64,000 bases of DNA from Amanita rubescens (GCA_015039365.1 WION01000264.1:1-64000); one strand, 5' to 3'. Counted from the stretch's first letter, positions 22,553-34,799 are shown. The notes: a model not told the origin generated them from the letters alone. A program made the numbers and translations.

Positions 22553-23869
22553 ATGCGCATTTTTTCTGCGCGCTATCTCAGTCTCTATCGGGGAAATGCC
22601 GCAAAATTATCAGGCTTTATGAATCACTCGTCTACAAGCATTCTTAGATGCGATCCTACCTCTATCACGTTCTCTTCGAAATCTGATCAACCAGACGTCT
22701 CGTCACCCGAAACTCTAGATGCATTAAAGGTAGCTGCCCATCGTCTGTCAAACCTGCACGAGACCGTCGCGTTTCCTACAGAAACCGTCTACGGACTAGG
22801 TGCCAATGCACTGAATGCAGATTCAGTATCCCAAATATTCAAAACGAAAGGCCGTCCTGCGGATAACCCCCTGATCGTGCACGTCTCTTCACTTTCTATG
22901 CTCCGAACGCTCCTTCCTGATGGATACGTAATACCACCCACATACGGGATCCTTATGAAGCATTTTTGGCCCGGACCGCTGACTCTACTGTTTCCGAAAA
23001 GACAGGGAGTCATACCAGAAATAGTAACGGCGAGTCAGCCGACGGTCGCCATCCGAATGCCGTCACACCCCGTAGCCCGGGCTCTCATCGCTCTCGCAGG
23101 CGTCCCTTTGGCCGCACCTAGTGCTAACACTTCGGGAAAGCCGAGTCCGACGCGGGCAGAGCACGTGTTGAAGGATCTAGATGGAAAAGTTGGTATTATC
23201 CTTGACGGGGGTCAGTGCGGAGTGGGATTGGAGAGCACCGTCGTGGATGGCTTGCAAGAAGACGGCGATATTCGTATTCTGCGCCCCGGAGGCGTAACCT
23301 TTGAAGGCATTACGCGCGTTTTGCGAATTGAAATGGACAAGACGGATGATACCATCCCGAAAGTGCTAGTTCACCGCCGCGATTACGTGGATGCGGTGAT
23401 GGAACAAGCGCCAACGACTCCTGGAATGAAATATAGACATTATTCACCCACCGCGCCCGTAACGCTACTTCTCACGCAAACGAAACCATCGAGTTTTCCC
23501 CCATTGTCAGTCAAGGCATATCTGAAGTCGTTACAAGAGAGTTTGCCCACATCGTCAGGAAGACCTATCCGAGTTGGCGTCTTGGCGCCCGAGGATTCCG
23601 ACTTATGGGGCTGCCTTCGACAAGATGATGCATTCGAATGGCATCGATATCCTCTTGGGCTAAAAAACGCGCCGTCCACCATTGCGCATCGCCTATTTGA
23701 TGGTTTGATCACGTTGGACGAGGAAAGGGTCGATCATATCCTGATTGAAGAGGTGAATGAAGAATGGGAGGGTCTCGCTATCATGAACCGGGTTAGAAAG
23801 GCTGCATCCTATGTTCGGTCGGTTTCTTTGGGGACACCTGTTGCAGATGACGGGATTCTGTCAACCTAG
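22553..23869 (+). CDS. SUA5: Threonylcarbamoyl-AMP synthase (YrdC/SUA5 family)
   Basis: A single 438-residue exon covers the whole protein. The YrdC domain spans about residues 70-265: 'VAFPTETVYGLGANAL', 'IFKTKGRPADNPLIVHV', 'FWPGPLTLLFPK', 'TVAIRMPSHPVARALI' and 'PLAAPSANTSGKPSPT' (the KxR and SxN nucleotide-site motifs). The C-terminal Sua5 domain follows the linker 'TPGMKYRHYSPTAPV', which closes over the active site in this family. The enzyme makes threonylcarbamoyl-AMP from Thr, bicarbonate and ATP for the t6A37 modification of ANN-decoding tRNAs. The first 22 residues are Arg-rich and unacidic before a second Met (MNHSS), which would allow mitochondrial and cytosolic forms from alternative starts; this is inference. 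Confidence 0.93.
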   Translation: MRIFSARYLSLYRGNAAKLSGFMNHSSTSILRCDPTSITFSSKSDQPDVSSPETLDALKVAAHRLSNLHETVAFPTETVYGLGANALNADSVSQIFKTKGRPADNPLIVHVSSLSMLRTLLPDGYVIPPTYGILMKHFWPGPLTLLFPKRQGVIPEIVTASQPTVAIRMPSHPVARALIALAGVPLAAPSANTSGKPSPTRAEHVLKDLDGKVGIILDGGQCGVGLESTVVDGLQEDGDIRILRPGGVTFEGITRVLRIEMDKTDDTIPKVLVHRRDYVDAVMEQAPTTPGMKYRHYSPTAPVTLLLTQTKPSSFPPLSVKAYLKSLQESLPTSSGRPIRVGVLAPEDSDLWGCLRQDDAFEWHRYPLGLKNAPSTIAHRLFDGLITLDEERVDHILIEEVNEEWEGLAIMNRVRKAASYVRSVSLGTPVADDGILST

Positions 23870-24277
23870 ACTTTTGCTATAGATTTAACATGGTGGTGCT
23901 TATCTATGCGTCATTATTTTAGATTGATTTTGACCTGCCCTGATAGGATGTCTTTAAATAACGATCGTGATTTATTCGTCGGAAAAATATAATCAAAGGA
24001 GACTTAACGGTCTATCAGGGAGATCGAGCTCTGACATACGTCTGCCCCAAAATAGAGTCTTCGTCGGTTGTGCTAACTCATCTTATGCCAAAACATAAGG
24101 CTGGTCGCTGCTAGCCAATCAACAGCCCTTAGCCGTGGCTAACGACTTCCACATCCACCTCTTGCAATCATGCGGGATTAGCACCGCATCTACGGCGCCT
24201 CTTTATCCGAGTATGCTGCTCCCATTTCTTACTGCCGTATGACCCATCTCACTTCCGATTAAAAGTACATTCAAATA
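23870..24277. other. Convergent intergenic region
   Basis: Lies between the 3' ends of SUA5 and the calpain gene. No open frame or RNA motif is recognised. Confidence 0.5.
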
Positions 24278-27200
24278 CTAGTTACCTTCTGTCCGCCTCT
24301 GAACTAATAAATCCTTCACGCTAGTGTAGATTATTAACCGAAACTCCGCCTGTACCCCAGGTATATAGGTAGACGGAATAGCCCAGTACTTGCCACCGTT
24401 TAACGATACCTGAGGCGTTGCGACCCCACAAACGGAATCGTCATATGGACCCGAAGTTGTCACATGTTTCTGTTTAAAATATTGATCAGACACGCTTGAA
24501 GCAGGAGCTGGATAAATTGTGATGTTTGATGATGCCGTTGTGGAAGGATGAATGAGCTGCAAACGGAGTCTGAATGTGAATGTTGAGAACCGGTTTCTTT
24601 CGGTGCTGGAAAAACAAAGACGCACTTGAGTTGGAACTGACAAGGGGATTCAATCTCGTATATTGGGTTGATTGCGTATTTGTCAAAGCTTGGACTGCCA
24701 CCGGCAGATTCTTCGGTCCTATGAGCAGAACTCAATAAATCGTTGCTGACAATACATAATAGATCAATCACCATTCCCCTTTGATCACTTTCTGGTACAT
24801 CCCAGCTCCTTCTTGCGGAATAGGTCTGAGGTCGAACGGAGCAGTGGAATTGACGGATAATGTAAATGAATCCAGGTGGTGGGGTTCAAATGCCGAGACG
24901 ACCACGGAATAATCACCAGCTAAACGCTAAAATTGAATGCCTGTAAAATACTAAAAGAAAGATTCTTACGTGCTAAATCCTTCGTGATACTTGCCAACCC
25001 GTATGAGTAAGGTCCCGACGTGACAGCTAACTCCTTCTCAGATAACCTGCTTACTCATTAGTGTGAATCATGAATGAAGATCAAGTCGTACGAATATATT
25101 CTTCCCCCTTGAGACCACGCCACCAATACATTGACAGGCACGTTTCTTCCAGTCTTCAACACCATCGATGTCTTTACTTTTACTCGAGAAGCAGAAGTCA
25201 ATGTCGACTTGGCCTTCGGCGGATGCAGTCGTAGATGATATTGAGGATTTAACATGAACGTTGGGTACATTCCGTTGCCACCACAGTTCTTGGTTGTAAA
25301 CGAGCCCGTCACTCTTTCCGTGTACGGCGGCTGAACAACTTTCTCATCCCAAGCGAGATGTACGCTTTGGACAGCATACACATCAATGGTATATCCAACT
25401 TCGTCGGCATGACCATCATAAGACGCGGTAATCGAAAAGGCACCTGCGCCCCTTGGAACTCGTGCTTTGACCTGTTGCACGTGTTATCAACGAAGGATGT
25501 GATGCACTAGATTGTCTCACCAGAAAATGGATGCCATTTGTAAACGTTCCCTACAGGCGCTCTCAACAAAATCGACAACATCAAGGTCGTTGCTTACGTC
25601 TTTGGCTAACACCTGCTCGTTTGCGAGCCTTGTACTAGGGATTGGCGTCCCTTCTTCAAGCTCAATTCTAAGAGAAATGTAATCTGACGCTTGTTTGGTA
25701 TTAACAACATGACGCGTCAGAAGAACCCATATCCACGCGTCAGATAATGCAGTATTAAATATCAAGCGTAAATGACCCAAGGATGCTGTACAGGGGTACA
25801 TTACTAATATGATGCATACGATATAACAAGCTACGCACATTGCTCATCCTGTCCTCTTCGTTTCCACATGCTCTCATGTAGGTAAGATCGAGGCTGAACA
25901 AGTCTACTAGCATCGCCTACCTGTGGAATCTCAGATTCTTCGGCCACATCTCCGGATTCCAACTGAGATATACCCCGTCAAACGTCGATAGAACGTCGGA
26001 CCATGGCATGACCAAATGCCCTGCGAACAGTTAATCATCGAGTTGAACGTGTCAAGAGGTCACGTACTAGACTCCGAAAGATGGTTGTCATCTTCTCCAA
26101 CTTTCCATGAATCAAGAATTGTCACTAATGGTCCTTCTGTATCCTCGACTACATCTACATGATAATGAGCCTTGCTTGGACGAGAAATGACTAGACTCTC
26201 ACCAACGATGGGGTAGCAATGAGAGGGTAAGAGTGGTTTTCCGCGCCAGGAGCAGGTCTTCGAAGGACCAGTACCGACTGTCGCCATGCATTGGCCTGAT
26301 CACAAGCATTCCTACAAGACCAAACACGACGCGTTTCTATACCACGTACCACTCAAGAAGCCTTGCAGCAGCCGTATCCAAGTCTTTTCACGTTCAAAAT
26401 GGGGACTTTCGAGCGGGTCAATATCGATGTATACAGGGTTTCGGAACCTCACCTTCTGACGTCGACATGCTCGGGTATCCAGCCAACAAGTGCACTAACA
26501 GCGTGTTAAGCATATAGCTGCATAGAGCGATCGAAGAAACAAACTAAAGGTCGGAGCTTGATATCCTACAGATTCTCAGCGATTCCGAGGGTCATTGAAA
26601 AAGGTATGACACACGAGCCTGGAAATTCGTACCCTCCCATGAGTTTCATATACTGAGAATTGTTTAAAATTCTGAGTTTCCTGAAACCGAAGTAACTCAC
26701 GGCTTTCTCTATTAGGCTAGGCCATATGATCTGACCCGTGTCCTCGCGCTGACCATCTAGAGTTGGCACCACGGATATACATAGTAGCGTATCATCCGTT
26801 GGGTGGTAAGGTAAACTGTCGTCTATGACTGATTCTTGTGAGGTTGGGTTCGGGCGTATCTGATGGCAGATCTTACCGACCTTAGACGGGGATCAGTTTC
26901 GGTAAGAGGAGGAAGAGGGTTTGCACATACGCGTCTCCAAGTGCCATTAAAGAGAATTCGAACGTGATATTGACCGCAGGGATCCATCAACGAGGAATGT
27001 TCGGGGCATGAATATATGGCACCCATGAGGAGCTACAATAGAAAATCGTTTAAGAAAGGCGAACCGAAAGGACCAAACAAATTACGCGAGATTTGAACCT
27101 TCGGTCGTGCTCAAGACACACAGTAATGGACGCGCATAACGAACAGTCTGTGACAATGTGTTGTAAAATTTCTTGAGGAAGTACGTGTCGACCGACAGAG

Positions 27201-27879
27201 GTAACGACGGAGTTGGTTGGTCGCCGCCATTCAGGTGACTGACGGACCTGTTCTGAAGACAGCGAGGGTTGATGGTCCTCACTACTGTATCCAACAGTCA
27301 CAACGGGATGTTCGCTTGTGATGTCGGACGTACTGATGATGACTGTTTAACGATTGCACGATGGGTTCATCCCAAGGAGAGTACGTTCGCCCGTTGATTA
27401 CTTCGCCTTTCTTTAGAACGAGGAATTGTTCCTCTGTGCAACAGTATCCGTATGAGCAAATTGTCTCGCACAACATGCTACTCACGGGAGGAGAAATGAT
27501 CCACAGCCACAGGCGTCAACCTTATCTCACTAGCACCGGGCGCAATTCCTTCCGTTTGGCCCGTGGCGGATTCGGAAGAGGTGGATGCTCCTACTTTCTG
27601 TCTTTCCACGAACGACTTGATCTTCTCAGCCCTTTCGAGAGCCCTGCTTGCACTGGATTTCCATTTCTCCTTCTGCACGTCGCTCGGTGCTGATCGACTC
27701 AAATGCAAATATCCATTGGCTGACTTGATATACAATCGGAAGGCGGCGTCATAGTTTTTCGCCAGCTCCGCCTCCGTTGCCTTCGAGTATGTCGTCTATT
27801 CCAGGCAGAGGTTAGATAAGCGTATCTGGAAACGTAGACAATGTACCTCTGCCTCGCGTGCGTCTTTGGCCTTGTCCAT
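24278..27879 (-). CDS. RIM13: Calpain-like cysteine protease PalB/RIM13 with N-terminal MIT domain
   Basis: Many short exons read right to left. The start is MDKAKDAREAE (27879), then after one intron an MIT domain ('ATEAELAKNYDAAFRLYIKS', 'YLHLSR') that in this family binds ESCRT-III. 'EEQFLVLKKGEVINGRTYSP' follows, then the catalytic Cys block 'LQHIVTDCSLCASI' (about 27140). Next come 'YHVRILFNGTWRR', 'YMKLMGGYEFPGS', 'DLYALVGWIPEHVDVRR', the catalytic His block 'LLPSHCYPIVG' with 'VTILDSWKV', and 'FDGVYLSWNPEMWPKNLRFH'. The two C-terminal beta domains carry 'NCGGNGMYPTFMLNPQYHL' and 'TSGPYDDSVCGVATPQVSL'. All junctions checked keep frame. PalB/Rim13 cleaves the PacC/Rim101 regulator in the fungal alkaline-pH pathway. 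Estimated length is 800-900 residues. Confidence 0.88.
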
Positions 27880-28439
27880 TTTACCGGCTCAGAGTCATTG
27901 GATCGTCAGATCTATCAGAATTGCCAACAAATAAGTGCAAACACTCCATTTTTGCTCTTTCACAGATCCCACGACCATGTCTTCGTATCCTCCATTTGAC
28001 AGCCATCTCTCAGCTCATTTTCAGTACGCTATTCAGCATTTATTATTCCTTATGTGGCTTATTCAAGAAACTTCAGTCGGCGCCGCTGAATTTAACGGCG
28101 ATACGGTGGCATCGACGCGGTTCCTCGCGACAGCGACAGTGGCGCTGTAGGATAGATGCAAGGTCTCTTCAACGTCTTTTCATCGAATACCGAATCACAG
28201 GACCATGCTTCACTTGTGGAATTTTTGATATCGTGTCCGACAAGCTTCAGAACCCGCAACTGTTCTAATGCTGCGGTTGACACGCATGCATTTTGTCGGT
28301 TCTGAAGCGCTCTTAGGCTGCGGAGAAGTTGTTCTGAGAAGGTGCAATATAATTAATAGGAGTCAGATGAACATCTCCTCACACGAGGCGGTAGCAACCC
28401 TATATATATATCGCCAAGAACTCGGTGCCATAATACACA
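27880..28439. other. Divergent promoter region (calpain / BTB gene)
   Basis: The calpain gene and the BTB gene diverge from here. Short open frames at 27858-28268 have no recognisable motif and I do not support a gene. A TATATATATA run at about 28401 lies 40 bp upstream of the BTB start. Confidence 0.45.
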
Positions 28440-29430
28440 ATGTCTCATACCGCAACTGTCCTTGCTCAACCTGCAACCGGCACCTCATCAACTCCAATTA
28501 AGACTAAGAAAAAGAACATCAAAGACAGACTTTCGAAAGAACATGATCCTGACCGATGTGAGTTCTCTAACTTTCGAATTGATATGGTTAAGTAACCTAG
28601 TTGGGGTAGTTAACGCTCCAGACGCGGACATCACTTTCCAATCCGTAGATGGTATCATGTACCGCATCCACAGGAAGAATCTCGAGTGTTCTTCAGCGGC
28701 TTTTCCAGCTGCCGAGTTCGAATCCAAGAAAGATGAGGTCGTACCTATGCCCGAGCACTCCGAGGTCCTCGACCTATTATTTACTTTCATGTATCCGGAA
28801 CGGCAACCCAACCTGAAGAAGATCAGTTTCCGCGTATTGGCGGATCTTGCAGAAGCTGCTGAAAAGTATGAGGTCTTCTCCGCTATAGCCACCTGTAACA
28901 CGCATATGGTGTATGTTTCATGTCGTTCCTGGTCAATCATGTTCCGCAGTTGACACCTTCGATAGGGCAGAAACTGAAAAACATCCGCTCGATATTCTGG
29001 TATACGCCGCAAAGCACGGCTACCTTGAACTTCTCGACAAAGCGGCAACAATGGTGATTGGGCAATCATTGGATTCTGCGATTGACCGCATGCCACCTGC
29101 CATCGCGATAGCATGGGTAAGGAAGCTCCCATTACGTGACGTAACCAGATTTCTTGACTACGTGTGATTTAGGTTCGTTATTACCAAAAATGGCGAGATG
29201 TGTATACGAAGGCTACTGCAAGGCCGTCCAACTGTACATGCAGTGCATGGTACCCCAATTGCACAGTGATATTGGATAAATTTGGCGGGAAAGTCGAATC
29301 ATTGTCCAACATAGACGATGTCTTTCAACTGCCGTCCGTGAACAATTGTTGCTCGACGCACATCCGAACCTGGCGCAATAATGCCAACAACGCGTGCAAC
29401 ACGGTTCCGAAATTCAGTACCCTTTTGTAA
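28440..29430 (+). CDS. BTB/POZ domain protein
   Basis: Exon 1 encodes MSHTATVLAQPATG and a Lys-rich 'KTKKKNIKDRLSKEHD'. An intron (GTGAGT at about 28557 to GGGTAG) leads to 'FNAPDADITFQSVDGIMYRI', the start of a BTB fold, then 'MPEHSEVLDLLFTFMYPE' and 'FRVLADLAEAAEKYEVFSAI'. A second intron precedes 'HPLDILVYAAKHGYLELLDK'. A third (GTAAGG at about 29117 to GATTTAG) precedes 'VRYYQKWRDVYTKA', ending at 29430. The arrangement is standard for the expanded BTB families of Agaricomycetes, which probably act as adaptors for Cullin-3 ligases or in transcription. No second domain is seen. Confidence 0.8.
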
Positions 29431-30102
29431 CGTTAAAGATGGGAGACGAAGTATTCGATTTCAGGATGATCCCGATTGCCTTTGTGCTTCCGAACACATA
29501 TGTAGAACAGTGTACTTCATATAATGTCTGCAAAGGTTTTTGCTGCTACCGCTCAAGAAGGTATCGCTGCGCGCGAGGACAAGGACTAGGCTGCAATTCT
29601 TCACCAACGACTCGGAGAAGCTGTATATGGAATAAAGCGGCGCCTTGGTCACAATAGGTGGCGGAGATGTGTCATTTTCGGCGACTACATTGATGAATTT
29701 GAATTCGCCACATGTGGTCTTATGAGATGTGTAATGGCGAACGGCGTATACCGAATAAATCAAAAGGCCGACAGGGTGCTGGACAGGTTGGGAAGTAAGT
29801 TCGAATCATTCTTCCCTGGTGACAGACGACGGAGTGCGGCGGATGCCACAGCACTGGCAGAAGCTGGCGGAGCCACGTGAACGGCATCCGCGGCAAGATT
29901 CTGTAGTTTGATCGACTGACTATTAGGTCAAGGCGGTGTCCACGCAAAGCAGACTCAGACAATAAATGCGAGAAGATATCCTCTTTCACTCCTTAAATCC
30001 TTTGTCTTGTTCCTCGGTTACACGTGCCATCAGAAAACCACACGTCACCACCATTAATAAAGGCTCGAGATACGTGACGAACCAAGTGTGCCACTATTCA
30101 AG
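29431..30102. other. No gene recognised
   Basis: Short frames only (for example 29394-29657). I see no family motif between the BTB and F-box genes. Confidence 0.4.
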
Positions 30103-31104
30103 ATGCTCAGAGAAGCCGACGATTCGCATAATCCAGATTGTCCCACAGACAAGCTTCCAAACGAAGTTCTGGGACTAGTCCTTGACGAATTTACGTCCCC
30201 CTGGGCCGAAGAAAGTGGCGAGCCAGCGAGCGCCGCGCTACTTCTCTCCCATGTATGCCACCGATGGAAAGACCTCCTTACACCATCCCACTGGGCGACC
30301 GTACGCGTTCGACATCTGAACCACGCAAAGATTCTCAACGACATCCTCTCCCGTTCCAGAAACCATCAACTGGACATTGCCGTTCGCCTCGGACACATAG
30401 ACGCAGATTACTTTTGGCCCAGAGGGATCGAAACGGTAAAGACGCGATGGAGGTTATACGACCTGTTCCACACCTTGGCCGATCACCAAGCTCGCTTGCG
30501 TCGTCTTACGGTCGAGGCAAAGGGGGCGATTTTTGCGTGGTTTGAACAGATCACCATTATCCGGCCTCTATCCTTGACACATCTCTCGTTGATACAAGTG
30601 GATAAGGATACTTGCATGCATAATTTTGCATCGATATGCTTCGACCTCAGCACGTGCGTTAGCTTGACGCTCGTGCATACGTCCATCATCCTCGGGGAAA
30701 ACCTCGAATCCCCGTTTCTCCGCAGGCTCTGCGTGTCCGATATCCGGGCTTACGAACTGATCGGCTGGACCTACAATGTGGATATGGATGAGATGGGGCA
30801 TTATCACTATGCAAGGAAACCGCCGACTAACTGCTTCGCCTCCGTGGAATCATTGTCCATTTCAAACACGCTTTTCATCCGAAAGAAGCCACAGATAATC
30901 GATTTTTTCTCACTCTTTCCTAACGTTCGGGAATTGGAGTTGGATTGCATCGATTCCGAACTGATACTGGAAACCTTGGAAAAGGATGGCAGTCTGATGC
31001 CCTTCCTACAACGAGTAGTTGTCGACGGGAGAGAGGTGTACTATGAGGTAGCGGTCGGGGTCTTTTGGTTAGATGATTTGAAAGGTTTAATGTCGGTGCT
31101 TTAG
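30103..31104 (+). CDS. F-box protein (Agaricomycete type)
   Basis: A single exon of 333 residues starts at MLREADD. Residues 15-65 form an F-box-like domain: 'DKLPNEVLGLVLDEF' and 'LLLSHVCHRWKDLLTPSHWA'. The rest is a Leu-rich region with blocks such as 'LSRSRNHQLDIAV', 'LTHLSLIQVD' and 'ECNRELEL'-like repeats ('NVRELELDCIDSELILETLE'), the usual degenerate leucine-rich-repeat tail of SCF substrate receptors. Its 3' end and downstream flank (about 30950-31330) are duplicated at about 34800-35220. The ATG at 30103 is the first in frame. Confidence 0.75.
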   Translation: MLREADDSHNPDCPTDKLPNEVLGLVLDEFTSPWAEESGEPASAALLLSHVCHRWKDLLTPSHWATVRVRHLNHAKILNDILSRSRNHQLDIAVRLGHIDADYFWPRGIETVKTRWRLYDLFHTLADHQARLRRLTVEAKGAIFAWFEQITIIRPLSLTHLSLIQVDKDTCMHNFASICFDLSTCVSLTLVHTSIILGENLESPFLRRLCVSDIRAYELIGWTYNVDMDEMGHYHYARKPPTNCFASVESLSISNTLFIRKKPQIIDFFSLFPNVRELELDCIDSELILETLEKDGSLMPFLQRVVVDGREVYYEVAVGVFWLDDLKGLMSVL

Positions 31105-31733
31105 ACTGATGACAATGACTAACAAATAGTATTGAATTCATAAGAATTAGCACTCTGATGGAAGACGTACATTTGCAGTGCCTACCTCAAATGCATAAAT
31201 TCGTGGCCTGAGGCAGCGGACTCGTTCTACAATGTCGCCGCTCAGTGGCCCTGCAAGAAGTGTAGGTAGTAAATGTTGCTTAATTTAAGGCGTGAATGAG
31301 GCAAGCCGCAAAAACTACCTCTGATTTGAATGTATGTGTATATTTACTTCCGTTGGCCAACATCGTATTAGTAAGCAGCGAATTCACTGGTTGCGCAGGA
31401 CTTAGCTTGACCACTACTTAGATCCCTCAATTCTTCCCACCCGGATTTGAGCTTATCAACTTACCGGTGACCAAGTTTATCATCATTGTGTTGTTCCTGC
31501 CACTCATTTCCAATCGGTTGCACAGAATGGATAAGCCGACCGCCAAATTTGGTATACGCCACCTAGTAGTAACAGGCCACCGCATTGCTAGCAGCTGCCT
31601 GCCCGTTCTCCGATGCGACGTGTGATTTCCCCACACTACTTAAGCGTTTTTTTTTTCTCACCCGAATCGGGAAACTTTTGTCTCACCACTCATTTCCAAT
31701 CGATTGCACGAAATCCTTGTATCTGCGCACAAG
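31105..31733. other. Intergenic, upstream of the eIF4A-like gene
   Basis: No gene recognised. A direct repeat of about 20 bp, 'CACTCATTTCCAATCG' followed by a TTGCAC block, occurs at about 31500 and 31688, so part of the promoter is duplicated. Confidence 0.45.
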
Positions 31734-34055
31734 ATGTCAAAGTTAGTATCGATTCGTTTATCTCCTCTCCTAAATCTTTTTCAAAACCGACAGTTTCGGA
31801 GACTTATCATCCATCCAGCTACGAACCATCCTACCTATTATGAGAGGCGACGATGTCATTGCCCAAGTACAATCCGGTACTGACAAGAGCGCTACGTTGT
31901 CCATTGCCGTCCTCCGAAAGGTCTGTGAATCTGCACCATCCCCTTTCGTTCCACGGCTGATCGTTGATTGATGCAATAGCTGGACCTGACCAACAAGAAC
32001 TGTCAAGCTTTGATCATGATACCCACCCCTGAACTGGCCCAGCAAACCGCGAGGGCTATTGACACACTCGGAGATTATTTGAACGTCCAGTGTTGTGCCT
32101 GCGTCGATGCTACTGACGTTAGCGGGGACATCGCCAAGCTACAGCGAGGTGTTCATGTGGTTGTCGGTACCCCTGGCCGAATATGTGACCTAATTAGTCG
32201 TCGCGCACTGAGGATGGATAATATTAAGATATTCTGCCTGGACGAAGCAGACAATATCCTACGTCGTGATTTTAAGGGTCAGACTTACGAAGGAACTTGG
32301 GAAGGTGATCTGTCATAGGGCTCTCACAACCGATGACTGACATAACTTTACGAATAGTTTTCCAACGTCTTCCTGGGGGTACGCAGGTCATACTCCTGTC
32401 CGGCACTTTGTCCGCAGATGTGATGAAGCTCGTCAAGCAGTTCATGCGCGAACCAATCCGAACTCTGGTCGAGCTAGATGAGCCGGTAACCGAATCAGAC
32501 ATGAACAATCGTGATGTTGGCATTGACGAATCCAATTGGGACCAAATTGTGGACAGGTTGAGTTGTCTGGATATGCATTACCGTGTTCCAAGTTTAATTT
32601 ACTGGTGCAAAGCTTCGATAACATGGGTCTCAAGGTGGAATTGCTTCGTGGTATCGACGCCTATGGGTGCGTACATTTCTTTTTTGTGTTGTTTTGCCAC
32701 CGATACCACTTCTTGTGCTGCCTAGTTTGGATTGCCCGTCAGTCGTCCAGTACCGTACAATTGTGTCTATTGTCAAAGGTCAGGATGTCATTGTCCAGGG
32801 ACAAGACAGAACAGGCACGAGCGCTGCGTTGGGTATTGCTATCCTTCAGAAGGTAAATGGAAGTCCTATGCCACTTTGAGGCAGAGATAAATGCCGATAT
32901 GACAGCTGGATACGAGCGTCAAGGAATGCCAAGTTTTGATGCTGGTGCCTATTCGTGAACTGGCTCAGGAGATGCAAAAGACTGTAATCGCCCTCGGTGA
33001 TTACATGGATGTCGAGTGTCATGCTTGCATCGGCGGTACTAACGTCCGCGAGGAACAGGCCAAGTTACAGACTCAAGGTGTTCATGTCGTCGTTGGTACC
33101 CCGGGTCGAGTGTACGACATGATCAAACGTCGTGCGTTGAGGATGGATAATATCAGCTTGTTCTGTCTCGGTGATGCGGAAGAACTAATGTCGCGTGGTT
33201 TCGAGGACAAGGTTTACGAAGGTATCTCCCGGACCTGGCCTCGTGAATGCCGTTCCTAACAGAGTGTGCTTATAGTCTTTCAACTTCTTCCTCAGGATGT
33301 CCAGGTCGCATGGACGTCTGCTACTATGTCAGGAGATATAGTAGAGGTTACCAAGAAGTTCATGCGTGACCCTCTTCACATTCAAGTGAAGCATGACGAG
33401 TTGGCGTTCGAAGGTATCAAGCAGTTCTACACCGCCATTAAAAAGGAATCATTGAAGTTGGATACGCTTTGTAATTTCTGGGAGGCTATGACGACCAACC
33501 AAGTAGTGATTTTCTGCAACACAAGACGTAGGGTAGACTTGATTCACCAAGAAATGAACTCCCGAGGGCTCAGTGTGTCTGCAATGGTGCGCAACTGATC
33601 TTGTAAACTGGGTTATCGTCAGATAACCGTCACTGCAGCATAGGGGGATAGAACAAAAAGAACATGAGGTTTTGATGAAGGAGTTCCAATCCGGTTCATC
33701 GCGTGTCCTTATTACCACCGACGCCTTTTCCCGCATAATTCATGTACAGCAAGTTCCGTTTGTCATCAACTACGACTTGCCGACCAGTCATGAAAACTAC
33801 CTTCGCCGTATCGGCCGTGGCGGACGATTTGGATGCAAGAGTGTCGTCGTGAACATTGTGACGACTAACGAGGTCGCTATGCTCCGTAAAATTGAGCGTC
33901 AGTGAGATTTCATTTGCATAAAGGGGTACTGGCTAACGTTTGACTGGATAGAATTCTACCATACGCAGATCAATGAGACGCCTTTGAACATCGCGTAAGT
34001 GCTGCTACTGCTGACGCGAACGGCGCTGAATGGATGAAATAGAGATCTTCTTTAG
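31734..34055 (+). CDS. Fused double eIF4A-like DEAD-box protein with decayed motifs
   Basis: Splicing about ten short introns gives one frame of about 590 residues. Module 1 (residues 1-205) is only the first RecA domain: '[20 protein letters not shown]', Walker A 'QSGTDKSAT', 'VVVGTPGR', '[10 protein letters not shown]', '[10 protein letters not shown]'. It runs without a stop into a second eIF4A start, '[10 protein letters not shown]' plus '[19 protein letters not shown]'. Module 2 (about 380 residues) has both RecA domains: Walker A 'QDRTGTSAA' (Lys lost), 'CLGDAEEL' for DEAD, 'SATMSGD', '[11 protein letters not shown]', '[14 protein letters not shown]', '[12 protein letters not shown]'. 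The last exons rebuild the normal eIF4A C-terminus: '[19 protein letters not shown]'. Splice sites and frame are kept throughout, so this looks like a live gene rather than a pseudogene, but a weak or dead helicase. Confidence 0.78.
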
Positions 34056-34799
34056 TATCAAAAGAAGTCAGGAGAGAGACGAGGACGCTGAACAAGGACT
34101 CCAATCGGAATTGAGCATACTATCGGTCGCCCTCTTCCCTCTGTCCGTTCAGTTGTTGATGCCTAAAACCCCTTGTTCCGTAAGATACCATTGTTAATGT
34201 TATGCGTATATTGTCGACAGAAAGCTAGAAGGTCATCGATCCATGTATTACCCGACATGGTACTGGGACTCGACGAGACCCAAGAGGTTTATCTCAGTAC
34301 GATCGACCTCGCGCCTCGAAACCGAATTTCACCGTTCGAGAAGCCACCCTTTGTTTCATTCAAGAGAACGCGCTTGGATATACCACGTTCCTTCTTCTAG
34401 ACATATACTTCTTTTCGTTAGTGCTAGTTTGATACCACATGCCATTCAATATGTCTCTCAGTTTCTATCACGCACGATACTAGACTCCCACATATTCTAG
34501 CGGTGACCTTGGTGATAGAGTCCAACCGTGGAATCTTGTATATTAGACGCTTGGGAATAGAATTCTCATTGCCCGCGAAGGCCACACGATCTCCATCCAT
34601 CCCCGTTTCCTTACCTATGCGAGATGGTGCAAACGTAGGTTAAAGCAGGAAACGAGAGCGCACAAGCAGCGCCACGTGGTTCCTCAGAACCAGCACCATG
34701 GACCCAGGATAACGGTGCGAGCGTCTCGTGCGTCGAGCAGGCAAAGATCGTGCTCCAGGCCGAGTGTGTGGATTCTATCACAGGAAAAGGGTGGAGTCG
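34056..34799. other. No gene recognised
   Basis: Frames at 34173-34500 show no motif. The stretch separates the eIF4A-like gene from the duplicated F-box tail. Confidence 0.4.

Noticed and set aside
31734..34055. eIF4A-like region as a plain pseudogene
   Set aside because: All frame interruptions coincide with good GT-AG introns and the C-terminus is perfectly rebuilt; only catalytic residues are changed.
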